Positions 1 through 7,357 are shown, counted from the first letter of the stretch. The stretch is 39,045 nt of DNA from an uncultured Lachnospiraceae bacterium (GCA_946491665.1 CAMLYL010000019.1:1-39045), one strand, 5' to 3'. Notes: generated by a model from the letters alone, not told the origin. Numbers and translations: made by a program.

Positions 1-13
1 CCTTGATTGCCCA

Positions 14-247
14 TCAGCAAAGACGGGCGGGACTGTCAACGGCGGCGCATTTATTCCGTAATTCTTTTTGGGGAATGTGGGAATTATTGTTACAGAGAAA
101 AGCTTTCCCGGAACTTGTAATCCAGACCTTCGTTGCGTTGGATGTTGCACGTCCTTCGGCAATGTGTACATGAACCGGTTCCAGTGGATCATTTTCATTT
201 GACCAGAAATATATGGTATAAGGGCCGATCTTAAAAATTTGAGGCAT
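14..247 (-). CDS. DUF4160 domain protein, C-terminus possibly truncated
   Basis: The 77-residue product opens with MPQIFKIGPYTIYFWSNEND and contains EPVHVHIAEG, the typical start of DUF4160 proteins, small proteins of unknown biochemistry often found beside a second small gene in toxin-antitoxin-like pairs. The start codon lies 17 nt inside the upstream small gene (231-503), which suggests translational coupling, and GGGAAGGGGG sits about 10 nt upstream of the ATG. After HIPQKELRN the family normally continues with a helical tail, but here the frame reads KCAAVDSPARLC and stops. The tail looks frameshifted or shortened. Only 13 bases remain beyond the stop, so I cannot tell whether the rest survives in another frame. 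Family assignment is fairly sure; function and integrity are not. Confidence 0.65.
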   Translation of the reverse strand: MPQIFKIGPYTIYFWSNENDPLEPVHVHIAEGRATSNATKVWITSSGKAFLCNNNSHIPQKELRNKCAAVDSPARLC

Positions 248-503
248 TTGTAAAGCCCCCTTCCCTGGAAAATTCCATGATCAGATGGGCGTTGTTCCGG
301 ATCAGTTCTCTGAAGTATGCCATTTCAGCTTCTGAATAGCCATTGATATCTTCCCACATGTAGTCCGGGAGATAGCAGGTGGCATTGTGAAACCCGTCTT
401 TCAGATCCGGGGTTTCAATATATACCTTTACGCGCCCATCCGGCAGCATTTCGGAATGGGTAATTTCTGTGTCATCATGTAAGGTCATATAGGGATACAT
501 CAT
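231..503 (-). CDS. Small conserved protein paired with DUF4160 gene
   Basis: I recognise no named domain. It is an acidic protein of about 90 residues with the segment MYPYMTLHDDTEITHSEMLPD and a patterned C-terminal half (YLPDYMWEDINGYSEAEMAY). Small proteins like this are often encoded directly before DUF4160 genes in Firmicutes. The open frame could start at 512, but that ATG directly abuts the GGAGGAG ribosome site. The Met at 503 has a normal 9-nt spacing and the one at 500 is also possible, so I use 503. It overlaps the DUF4160 start by 17 nt, so the two are probably one transcript. An antitoxin or partner role is inference from pairing only. Confidence 0.6.
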   Translation of the reverse strand: MMYPYMTLHDDTEITHSEMLPDGRVKVYIETPDLKDGFHNATCYLPDYMWEDINGYSEAEMAYFRELIRNNAHLIMEFSREGGFTNASNF

Positions 504-592
504 ATAAAACATCTCCTCCTTGTAGATTTACTGATATGTTGGGATAGATCACTGGGGGATTTAATCAATATATTTTCGCTGAATGTCTTTGA

Positions 593-776
593 TATATCAG
601 GTGGGGAGATGCCCCCCCGCCGCTATAGGCGGTGAGCAACAAATCAGTATCAGTGGCGGGGATCAATCCCCCACCTGATATACGCTCCGCGGGGATGCGC
701 AGGGATTCGGTAAGGAAGATGTCAGCTGAAGCTGACCCGAATCCCGCGCCAAGACCCGTGAGCGGGTCTTGAATTT
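593..776. repeat. Structured intergenic repeat, copy 1 (184 bp)
   Basis: This is the shorter of two copies of the same element (the other is 934-1167). It opens with TATATCAGGTGGGG (593-606), answered by a perfect 14-bp inverted copy at 669-682. A second hairpin follows, GGGATTCGG paired with CCGAATCCC around an inner TCAGCT/AGCTGA stem (about 711-745). A third ends the element, AAGACCC(G)...CGGGTCTT (about 751-770). The three stacked hairpins and sequence conservation between copies suggest a mobile palindromic (REP/MITE-like) element or a structured RNA. An open frame antisense across it (565-780) is explained by the repeat and is not called a gene. Confidence 0.7.
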
Positions 777-933
777 TCATCTCTCTTTCCTAGATGATAT
801 AATAATATTTTGATTTTGCAAATATTAAATTCCAAAATTCTTGAAAATTCTTTTGAAGATCTATTGATATTCCAATAAAAACGGATTAATACATAAGAGT
901 ACTCCAGGATAAATGGCTCGGGGGAGTATTCTG
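777..933. other. AT-rich spacer between repeat copies
   Basis: I see no gene here. The first 100 bases are AT-rich. Near the end AGTACTCC and GGGAGTATT (about 898-930) can pair into a weak hairpin directly before repeat copy 2. Confidence 0.5.
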
Positions 934-1167
934 TATATCAGGTGGGGAGATGACTCCCGCCTCTATATGCGGTGAGTAACAAATCAGTATCAGTGGCGGG
1001 TGTCAATCCCCCACCTAATATACGCTCCGCGGGGGCGCTGAACGTCCAGTGGACGTTCGCTTAGCGCCGACCGGAGTGGAACGGAGACCGCAGGGATTCG
1101 GTAAGGAAGATGTCAGCTAAAGCTGACCCGAATCCCGCGCTAAGACCCGGGAGCGGGTCTTGAATTT
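934..1167. repeat. Structured intergenic repeat, copy 2 (234 bp)
   Basis: It has the same order of parts as copy 1: TATATCAGGTGGGG (934-947) against CCCCACCTAATATA (1009-1022, one mismatch), then the GGGATTCGG/CCGAATCCC hairpin, then AAGACCCG/CGGGTCTT near the end. It carries about 50 bp absent from copy 1, between CGCTCCGCGGGG and CGCAGGGATTCGG. This insert folds by itself (ACGTCC...GGACGT inside GCGCT...AGCGC). A self-contained hairpin that can be present or absent suggests a modular element. Confidence 0.7.
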
Positions 1168-1190
1168 ATAAAATCTTTATTTCTATACCC

Positions 1191-1447
1191 TTAATCCACA
1201 GCCGGAAGTGAAATGATAAACTCGGTTCCGACATTTATCTGGCTTCTGACAGAGATATCTCCGCCGTGGAGGTTCACAATCTGTTTTGCAATAGCCAGTC
1301 CGAGACCGCTGCCTTCCGGTTTTTTACCGCCTGTTCTCCGGTGCCTGCTTTGAGGATCTTGTGAAAGCCCTCCATTTTCAAAGTCTTTTCCAGCAGATTC
1401 GAAATATCCGGTTCGTCATCAACAATCAGGATCTTATATTCACTCAT
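1191..1447 (-). pseudogene. Fused remnant of response regulator and histidine kinase
   Basis: Read on the - strand from ATG 1447, behind an AAGGAAG ribosome site, the sequence encodes about 38 residues of an OmpR-type receiver domain (MSEYKILIVDDEPDISNLLE, with the DDE acidic pocket). Near 1320-1345 the homology jumps to the last 40 or so residues of a sensor kinase in a different frame: GSGLGLAIAKQIVNLHGGDI, the G2 box of an HATPase domain, ending ...TEFIISLPAVD and TAA at 1191. The receiver lacks its phospho-acceptor Asp and output domain, and the kinase lacks everything before the G2 box. The simplest reading is one internal deletion across an adjacent regulator-kinase operon. Neither protein can work. 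Confidence 0.8.
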
Positions 1448-1582
1448 CGTACATCTTCCTTTCAGGACAGATTTCTTTATTTATTATATTTCTCCGGGGA
1501 GAAGAAAACAAGGCAAAAGGTGAAGCGGGAAAATATGTTTTGCGGTGTGAATAAATTATGTGTAAAACCGGGAATCGTGTAA

Positions 1583-1611
1583 TTGACACCGGACATAATA
1601 TGGGATAGAAT
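1583..1611 (+). promoter_or_regulatory. Native uvrB promoter
   Basis: TTGACA (1583-1588) and TAGAAT (1606-1611) are separated by exactly 17 nt, close to a consensus sigma-A promoter. Transcription would begin near 1618, on the LexA-type box, with a leader of about 200 nt to the uvrB start at 1817. I see no other gene in that leader. Confidence 0.75.
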
Positions 1612-1617
1612 GGATGA

Positions 1618-1643
1618 GAACATTTGTTCTTTGCGAACAAATG
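1618..1643 (+). promoter_or_regulatory. LexA (SOS) box over the uvrB start site
   Basis: GAACATTTGTTC (1618-1629) matches the Firmicute LexA operator core GAAC-N4-GTTC, including both invariant half sites. It overlaps a second 9-bp perfect inverted repeat, CATTTGTTC (1621-1629) with GAACAAATG (1635-1643). Its place at the predicted transcription start fits repression by LexA and induction by DNA damage, as is usual for uvrB. Confidence 0.75.
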
Positions 1644-1816
1644 GAAAGGACAGAATTTGCCGGGGAAGATTTTGATGTGGATGAGAGAAGATATCAGGCA
1701 TCAGAATAAGGCGGCTCAGATGCATCAGAACGCTGAAAAAGTATTCGCTGGTGCATCAGAAGAAGCGGGATTTTATATAGAAAAAGAATCCGTCATGAAG
1801 AGGAGAAAGAATAGCA

Positions 1817-2089
1817 ATGGATCATTTTGAATTAATATCAGAATACAAACCAACCGGCGACCAGCCCCAGGCCATCGCCGAGCTGGTAAAAGGATTCAAA
1901 GAGGGCAATCAATTTGAAACTTTGCTGGGCGTTACCGGTTCCGGAAAGACGTTTACGATGGCAAACGTGATCCAGGCGCTGAACAAGCCCACGCTGATCA
2001 TATCTCATAATAAAACCCTGGCGGCGCAGCTTTACGGGGAGATGAAGGAGTTTTTCCCCAATAACGCAGTGGAATATTTTGTCTCCTAG
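1817..2089 (+). pseudogene. uvrB: uvrB 5' fragment, original start of the gene
   Basis: These 90 codons encode the N-terminus of UvrB including Walker A (GVTGSGKT, residues 38-45), then stop at TAG 2087-2089. About 80 of 90 residues match the intact copy at 7443 by eye. The fragment keeps the native SOS promoter and backbone-like GC-rich codons. It breaks off at codon 91, where the intact protein goes on with [10 protein letters not shown], the start of the DNA-binding beta-hairpin. The stop is made by the junction itself: both copies share GTCTCCTA and then part company (2081-2088 versus 7707-7714). The fragment lacks the DESH box, helicase motifs and UvrC-binding tail, so it cannot replace UvrB, though a short peptide may be made. 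Confidence 0.9.
2081..2088 (+). repeat. Left junction repeat GTCTCCTA
   Basis: This is the last sequence shared by the uvrB fragment and the intact gene before they diverge. The island follows with GTGTGCC. It is a candidate attachment core or recombination joint and encodes Val-Ser plus the first bases of a Tyr codon. Confidence 0.6.
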
Positions 2090-2350
2090 TGTGCCGGGGC
2101 CGGAAAATGAGGTATATTTAGTACTTTTTCGTGCTATTTAGTCCGGATTTTGTGGACAGAATAGGTCGAGACGGACTGGATGATACCAGGCGGACAAAAT
2201 GATTTTGTGACTTTTTGCAGGGTGGATTAGCTGATAATGACTTCGGCATAGATTAATATAGACGACTGAAAGGGATAGAGACTTGTATCAGCCTTATTTA
2301 ACAGGTATAATTAATTATGTTAAAACGATAGATGATTGGGAGGGCGATTC
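2090..2350 (+). other. Left end of island, non-coding
   Basis: I see no gene here. The stretch holds a perfect 7-1-7 inverted repeat, ACAAAATGATTTTGT (2194-2208), that could be an operator. The operon promoter lies at its right end. No terminator is visible, so transcription from the SOS promoter at 1583 could run on into the island. Confidence 0.45.
2283..2311 (+). promoter_or_regulatory. Promoter of the four-gene island operon
   Basis: TTGTAT (2283-2288), a 17-nt spacer and a perfect TATAAT (2306-2311) lie 40 nt before the first start codon of the operon. Confidence 0.6.
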
Positions 2351-4501
2351 ATGGAAAAATTAGAATATATTATCGAAGACAGCACGATAGCAGAGGTATT
2401 AGGTGTACAAAATTTTTCGAATGAAGAGTCGGCAATTTTGGAACTTGTTAAAAATGCATATGACGCCCAGTCACCAGATGTTATTGTTATAATTTCTAAA
2501 GAACAGATTATAATTGAAGATAATGGTATTGGAATGAATCGTCAAAAAATACTTGAGGCCTGGATGCATGTGGGAAGGAGTGACAAAGAATATATAATAG
2601 GAAAAGGAGAAGCGGCAAGGGTGTTGGCTGGATCTAAAGGAGTTGGTAGATTTGCTATAGCACGTTTAGGTGCCCAAGCAAGTGTTTTTACGAAGATGAA
2701 AGATCAAGAAGCCGTTTTATGGAAAACAGATTGGAATACTAATACATTGGAGCCTTATCAAGAATTAAAAGAAAAAGGAACCAAAATAATTATTGAGAAT
2801 CTTCGGGACAATTGGACAGAAGCACGAGTTCGTAATTTGCGTGATTTCTTATCTAGAACTTATAATGATGATAAAATGACGATTCAAGTCGAGTATAAAA
2901 AAAATAGAGAGGAAGTAAAGAGGTATTTTGGGGAAATACAATTAGGTGTCAATTGTGTTAGTGTAATTAAATTACGCTATCAAGCAAATTCACAAATGTT
3001 GATATGCGATATAGAATCCGATGAATTTAAAGAAAGTGCACAGGAAATATGCCCTAAAATTGACCTAAAAGGTCAGAAAATAGAGATAAATATAGCAGAT
3101 GAACTCAATAATATGAAGGAAGAGCTGATAGAAGAAATAACAGATAAAGAGTGGAATGGCTTATTGGCAGATGTAGGAGATTTCTCAGCAGAATTGTACT
3201 TTTCTTTAAAAAATTCATCAGCAGTAGATGCGGAAAAATTTTATTATAAGCACAGAATGCTGGAAGAAAGATATGAGTCAGGCGTTGTTCTGTATAGAAA
3301 TGCGTTTAGTATATCCTCTTATGAGGGGAAAAAAGACTGGCTTGGATTTGGAAAACGTTCCAGGATATCTCCGGCGGCAGCTACGCATCCCACGGGAGCC
3401 TGGCGTGTGCGAGAGAATCAAATGTCAGGAAAAGTTATTATTGATAAAAAGGAAAACAGAAGATTATCAGATCTGATGAACAGACAGGGGCTAGTAGAAA
3501 ATGATACTTATAAGTTGTTCATTGCCATTATTATTACCGGGATAAATAGTTTTGAAAGATATAGGCAGAGTATTATTCGAAGTATAGCAAAAAGTAATGA
3601 TGTGAAAGAGGATCCAACGCCAAAAGTAATTGATAACATAATAAGAAATCCTAAAAGATTGTCGGAACTCTCATTAGAGGAAACGAAAAAATTATTAAAT
3701 GAATTAAAGCAAATAAAGAGAGAAAATAGAGAAAGCAAAAGGCAGATGGATGAGACGGAGAAAAGATACAAATATGATATTCGTTTGTTGAATATGCTTG
3801 CTACCTCAGGATTAAAAGCAACATCTATTGCACATGAAATGCATAATGATAGAAATAGTATTGATGAAAATGTGGACTATATCATTGAGGCGCTGAAGAG
3901 ATATGATTTATGGGACGTTGTGAATGACCGGGAAAACAGAAAATATATGCATAGAGACATTCCGGCTCTTTTGCAAAAAAATCGCAGGATTAATAAAAAG
4001 ATTATTACTTTTATGGATGTAATGTTGTCAGAATCGGAAAAAGAACAGTTCATGCCCGAAATTATTGATTTAGGAGCTCTTTTTGAAAATATTAAATCTG
4101 TTTGGGAAAAAGATTATTCATGGATAGATATACAGTTACTAATAGAAGAAGGATTAGAGTTTAGAAGCGCAAAAGATATTTTCAGAGTCATTTTTGATAA
4201 TTTGATTCTAAATAGTATTCAACAAAATGATGCAGAAAACGTACTGGAGATTCACATAAGAGCAGAAAAAAAGGGCAGCTATATTCATATGATATATTCT
4301 GATAGTGGAAAAGGTCTTGCATCAAAATATAAATATGATCCTATGCGTATTTTGGAAGTGCACGAGACATCAAGGGAAAAAGGTCATGGAATTGGTATGT
4401 GGATAGTAAATAATACTATAAATAGTTCGGGAGGAGAAGTTCAGACCATTGATGGACTAAATGGATTTAAAATAGAATTTTTGTTAGGAGGTAAGATATG
4501 A
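2351..4501 (+). CDS. Dual GHKL ATPase / histidine-kinase-like sensor of the island
   Basis: The 716-residue protein has two ATPase modules of the gyrase-Hsp90-kinase-MutL fold. The N-terminal one shows an N-box (ELVKNAYDA, 31-39), DNGIGM (57-62) and GSKGVGR (94-100), as in Hsp90/MutL/MORC-type ATPases. Next comes a middle region with WLGFGKRSRISP and MSGKVIIDKKENRR, like the S5-type transducer of such proteins. A Lys/Glu-rich helical stretch (about 445-480) leads to SIAHEMHN (492-499), which resembles a kinase H-box with His495. A kinase-type HATPase ends the protein: DNLILNS (616-622), DSGKGL (651-656) and GHGIGMWIV (678-686). No membrane segment is seen, so it is likely cytoplasmic. The start is ATG 2351, seven nt after GGGAGG, not the TTG at 2336. 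It overlaps the receiver-like gene by ATGA. A role sensing infection or DNA state and passing on phosphate is inference. Confidence 0.75.
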   Translation: MEKLEYIIEDSTIAEVLGVQNFSNEESAILELVKNAYDAQSPDVIVIISKEQIIIEDNGIGMNRQKILEAWMHVGRSDKEYIIGKGEAARVLAGSKGVGRFAIARLGAQASVFTKMKDQEAVLWKTDWNTNTLEPYQELKEKGTKIIIENLRDNWTEARVRNLRDFLSRTYNDDKMTIQVEYKKNREEVKRYFGEIQLGVNCVSVIKLRYQANSQMLICDIESDEFKESAQEICPKIDLKGQKIEINIADELNNMKEELIEEITDKEWNGLLADVGDFSAELYFSLKNSSAVDAEKFYYKHRMLEERYESGVVLYRNAFSISSYEGKKDWLGFGKRSRISPAAATHPTGAWRVRENQMSGKVIIDKKENRRLSDLMNRQGLVENDTYKLFIAIIITGINSFERYRQSIIRSIAKSNDVKEDPTPKVIDNIIRNPKRLSELSLEETKKLLNELKQIKRENRESKRQMDETEKRYKYDIRLLNMLATSGLKATSIAHEMHNDRNSIDENVDYIIEALKRYDLWDVVNDRENRKYMHRDIPALLQKNRRINKKIITFMDVMLSESEKEQFMPEIIDLGALFENIKSVWEKDYSWIDIQLLIEEGLEFRSAKDIFRVIFDNLILNSIQQNDAENVLEIHIRAEKKGSYIHMIYSDSGKGLASKYKYDPMRILEVHETSREKGHGIGMWIVNNTINSSGGEVQTIDGLNGFKIEFLLGGKI

Positions 4502-5091
4502 GTAAAAAGGAAAAAATAAATTTAGTTTATATTGATGATGATCGTGACGAGGCGATTTCTGCCTATTTAGAGGAATGTTACAGAAATGATATGTATGATA
4601 TTAAGTATACAGAAATTGAATTTGAGGGAGATAAGGGATATGAGAGTCTATTAGATTCTCCTGATGTGGCTTCTGCTAATGTAATTTTGATTGATTCCAG
4701 ATTGTTTGAAAATGATCGCATAAAGTCTAAAGGAAAGTTTTCGGGTGAAGAATTTAGAATGATATTGAGAAAGGTGTTTCCTTTTATCGAAGTATTAGTA
4801 ATTTCGCAAAATGGTGAAAATAAAGAGTTTGATATTATTCCCAAATATAGAAGCGGAAGTTCGGAAACCTCGAAACAATATTATGAACGAGTGTTGAAAG
4901 GTAAAATAGATGATAGTATAAAGAAAATAATTACATTTCGAAACATTTCGAAAAAATTGGAAAATAATAAAGGGATTGAAAAATTTTTAGTTGAGAAAAC
5001 TGTGGACTCTTTAAATGGAATTAATGACTATGATGATTTGTCTAAAGAGGATATCGATAAGTTAATTACTGCTTTTCAAAGTATTGAGTAG
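4498..5091 (+). CDS. Stand-alone receiver-like protein, partner of the GHKL sensor
   Basis: This 197-residue protein starts in the ATGA overlap with the sensor gene, behind GGAGG, so the two are co-translated. The first 120 residues fit a response-regulator receiver fold. An acidic pocket is present (YIDDDRD, D13-D15), then a phospho-acceptor candidate at the end of strand three (VILIDSR, D66), a Ser at the switch position (VLVISQ, S103) and a Lys (IIPKYRS, K116). The remaining 75 or so residues are helical, with no helix-turn-helix or other output domain I recognise. It is therefore unlikely to be an ordinary transcription factor and may act on its neighbours by binding. Recognition rests on pattern and position; a remote homology search would settle it. 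Confidence 0.65.
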   Translation: MSKKEKINLVYIDDDRDEAISAYLEECYRNDMYDIKYTEIEFEGDKGYESLLDSPDVASANVILIDSRLFENDRIKSKGKFSGEEFRMILRKVFPFIEVLVISQNGENKEFDIIPKYRSGSSETSKQYYERVLKGKIDDSIKKIITFRNISKKLENNKGIEKFLVEKTVDSLNGINDYDDLSKEDIDKLITAFQSIE

Positions 5092-5102
5092 GAGCGAAAG
5101 TT

Positions 5103-5765
5103 ATGGCAAAAGATAGTGATTATAGAAATACAGTATATTGTCCTGTGTTGGATGACGTAGAGAAACAAAAGGAGGTATTAGAAAAACAAATAAAAGCAGA
5201 AGCTCCCAGAACAAAAATAATTTACAATAAAGTAAGTAGCAGAGATAGTATATATTATAAGAAATTTGCAAAAATTTATAATAATAAATGTGCATATTGT
5301 GGTGCTATATTAGGACTTTTACCAATTGAATCTTTTGAAATTGATCATTTTTTGAATGAATCATCTTTTCCAAATACGACAGAAGGGAGAATTGAGGCGG
5401 GTAGGATGCACAATCTTACGTGGTCCTGCATATCATGTAATCGAGGAAAACGGGGAATAACGATTAAACCGCCGTATGATATTTTGTTAAATGTGGATAA
5501 TGGAAATATAGCAACTGTCTTCAGAAGAGATAAAGAATATTATATTCAGATTTGCGATACATATAAAAATGATGAATTTATACGGAAATTTTATGAAGCA
5601 CTCCATTTAGGATATGAAACAAGGCGTTTGGATTATTTGTGTCTGCAGTTAGAAGGACGGTATCAAGCCGAAAAAAATGAAAAACTTAAAATAAAGTTGG
5701 GAGAAAGTTTAAGTATTTTGTTAAAGAAGAGGAACCATATGACAATTACAGGCAGGAAATTGTAA
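5103..5765 (+). CDS. HNH endonuclease
   Basis: This 220-residue protein has a zinc-knuckle HNH core in its middle: CAYC (63-66), EIDHF (D81, H82), HNLTW (N104) and CISCNRGKRG (C109, C112, N113). The two CxxC pairs would bind structural zinc, and H82 with N104/N113 would form the beta-beta-alpha-metal nuclease site. The N-terminal 55 residues are charged and helical. The C-terminal 100 residues have no domain I can name. HNH proteins with this spacing act as restriction nucleases, homing nucleases or phage packaging nucleases. Next to a DNA methyltransferase (1-nt overlap) the restriction role is the natural inference. It lies 11 nt after the receiver-like gene and has a GGAG ribosome site. 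Confidence 0.8.
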   Translation: MAKDSDYRNTVYCPVLDDVEKQKEVLEKQIKAEAPRTKIIYNKVSSRDSIYYKKFAKIYNNKCAYCGAILGLLPIESFEIDHFLNESSFPNTTEGRIEAGRMHNLTWSCISCNRGKRGITIKPPYDILLNVDNGNIATVFRRDKEYYIQICDTYKNDEFIRKFYEALHLGYETRRLDYLCLQLEGRYQAEKNEKLKIKLGESLSILLKKRNHMTITGRKL

Positions 5766-7357
5766 TGAAAAAATTAGAGAACAAGCTATCAGGCTCATAT
5801 TATACGCCGATAAAAACAGTTCAATTTATGAAAGCATATTTGTTAAAAGAAAAAAGAAAATACAGAAATATGTTAGAACCATCAGTGGGGGATGGTCGGT
5901 TTATAGATGAATTTGAAAAAGACGAAAATATTCAGGAAATTGTAGGTGTGGAATTAATCGGAGAAAAGATCGGAAAATTGAAAAAAAAAGGGTATTCAGA
6001 TCGTGTAAAGATAGTCGAAGATGATTTTTTATTTTTTTCTGAAAATACAAATAAAAAATATGAATTGATAATTGGAAATCCACCATACATTAGTATCAGA
6101 AATATGGAAGACAGCTCAAAAGAAAAAGCAAAACATATTTGTAAGAAATATCAATTGCCAAATACTTTAATGCAAAATATGTGGGTTCCCTTTGTATTAG
6201 CAGCATTGTCATGTTTAAAAGAGGGAGGCACTATTTTTTTTGTGCTTCCTATGGAGTTCCTTCAGGTTCAGTATGCAGAAAAAATTAGGTTGTTTTTAGA
6301 AGAACATTTTGATACTATACACATTTTGTCTTTTAAAGAAAGGATGTTTCCTGACATTGAACAAGAGTCTTGTTTAGTATATCTAACAAATGAATTTAAA
6401 AATGCGCCTTATATTTGTTTGAAATTATATGATGAGTTGGATTCCGATATACCATGCTACTGTTCTAAAATCCAAAGAAATAAGCCATTGAAGAAGTGGA
6501 CTAATGCTATTTTATCAGATGAGGATATTGACTTACTGTATTTATTTAACTCAAGATATAAAAAGGTTTCAGAGTTTTGTGAAGCATCCCCGGGAATTGT
6601 GACCGGGGCAAATAATGAATTTATTTTAACCAAGGAACAAGTGGAGAAGTTAGATTGCCATGCATTCATATTGCCAACGATTCCTAAAAGTAGTATGCTG
6701 AGTGGCAAATTTATAATAACTCCGGATGTGGTAAAGAATTTAGGTGAACTGGGAGAAAGAATTTATTTGTTAAATCTTTCAGATGTAGATAAAAAATTAT
6801 TTTCTCAATCACTAAATACATACTTGGCAGAGATTGGAGAAAAAGAAAATGCTTTACATGTAAAACTAAGGGATAGATATAAGTGCAGAAATAGAAATCC
6901 ATGGTATGGTGTTCCGATTGTGCGTAATGGGGATCTTTTTTTCTTTAAAAGATATGATAAAATTCCAAGAATATGTGTAAATGAGGCTAATATTTATACA
7001 ACAGATATTGCTTATAACATGAGATTAAATCCGATATATGATAAAGAAAGTATGGCATTTTGCTTTTATAATTCTTTGACATTGACTCAATGTGAATATT
7101 ACGGGAGGTATTACGCAGGAGGGGTTTGTGAATTGACACCGAGCGAATTTAAAAAGTTGGTAATCCCGTATCGTGAGATTAGAAAATGTGATATTGAGTT
7201 GTTGGAAAAAATGATTAAAGAAAATCAAGGAATAGAAAAGATAATAGCGTTTGTTAATTCGAAGACGATTGATAAAGAGTGGGAGAGTAAAGATATAGCC
7301 AAAATAGATGAAATGAGAAAAAAATTAATGAGTAGGAGAATTGTTATAGACAAATAG
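5765..7357 (+). CDS. N6-adenine DNA methyltransferase (Eco57I/TaqI-like)
   Basis: The order of motifs in this 530-residue protein is that of gamma-class N6-adenine methyltransferases: motif X (GSYYTP, 10-15), SAM-binding motif I (LEPSVGDGRF, 37-46), an acidic strand-two end (VGVEL) and catalytic motif IV NPPY (105-108). A long C-terminal half would recognise the DNA target; it contains YYAGGVCELTPSEFKKLVIP, typical of the TaqI/Eco57I type. It should methylate adenine in a specific site and protect host DNA from the HNH nuclease. The gene starts in a TAATG overlap with the HNH gene. No nuclease domain is fused to it, unlike type IIG enzymes. It is the last gene of the AT-rich operon. The target site cannot be read from sequence. 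Confidence 0.85.
   Translation: MKKLENKLSGSYYTPIKTVQFMKAYLLKEKRKYRNMLEPSVGDGRFIDEFEKDENIQEIVGVELIGEKIGKLKKKGYSDRVKIVEDDFLFFSENTNKKYELIIGNPPYISIRNMEDSSKEKAKHICKKYQLPNTLMQNMWVPFVLAALSCLKEGGTIFFVLPMEFLQVQYAEKIRLFLEEHFDTIHILSFKERMFPDIEQESCLVYLTNEFKNAPYICLKLYDELDSDIPCYCSKIQRNKPLKKWTNAILSDEDIDLLYLFNSRYKKVSEFCEASPGIVTGANNEFILTKEQVEKLDCHAFILPTIPKSSMLSGKFIITPDVVKNLGELGERIYLLNLSDVDKKLFSQSLNTYLAEIGEKENALHVKLRDRYKCRNRNPWYGVPIVRNGDLFFFKRYDKIPRICVNEANIYTTDIAYNMRLNPIYDKESMAFCFYNSLTLTQCEYYGRYYAGGVCELTPSEFKKLVIPYREIRKCDIELLEKMIKENQGIEKIIAFVNSKTIDKEWESKDIAKIDEMRKKLMSRRIVIDK

Noticed and set aside
565..780. Open frame of 71 codons on the - strand
   Set aside because: It lies wholly inside structured repeat copy 1; the reading frame follows from the repeat's GC-rich palindromes, and copy 2 does not keep it.
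593..1167. Possible CRISPR array
   Set aside because: There are only two units, each about 200 bp, with internal hairpins and no regular spacers or cas genes.
1361..1725. Several short open frames on both strands
   Set aside because: They overlap the regulator-kinase remnant or the uvrB promoter and have no family resemblance.
1624..1830. Open frame of 68 codons in the uvrB leader
   Set aside because: It begins inside the LexA palindrome, shows no convincing ribosome site or known protein pattern, and overlaps the uvrB start in another frame.
1817..2089. Assembly artefact as the source of the duplicated uvrB start
   Set aside because: The two copies differ at many codons and about 10 residues, have different upstream sequence and different base composition.
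2336..2350. TTG start giving five extra residues on the GHKL protein
   Set aside because: The TTG overlaps the GGGAGG ribosome site that serves ATG 2351.
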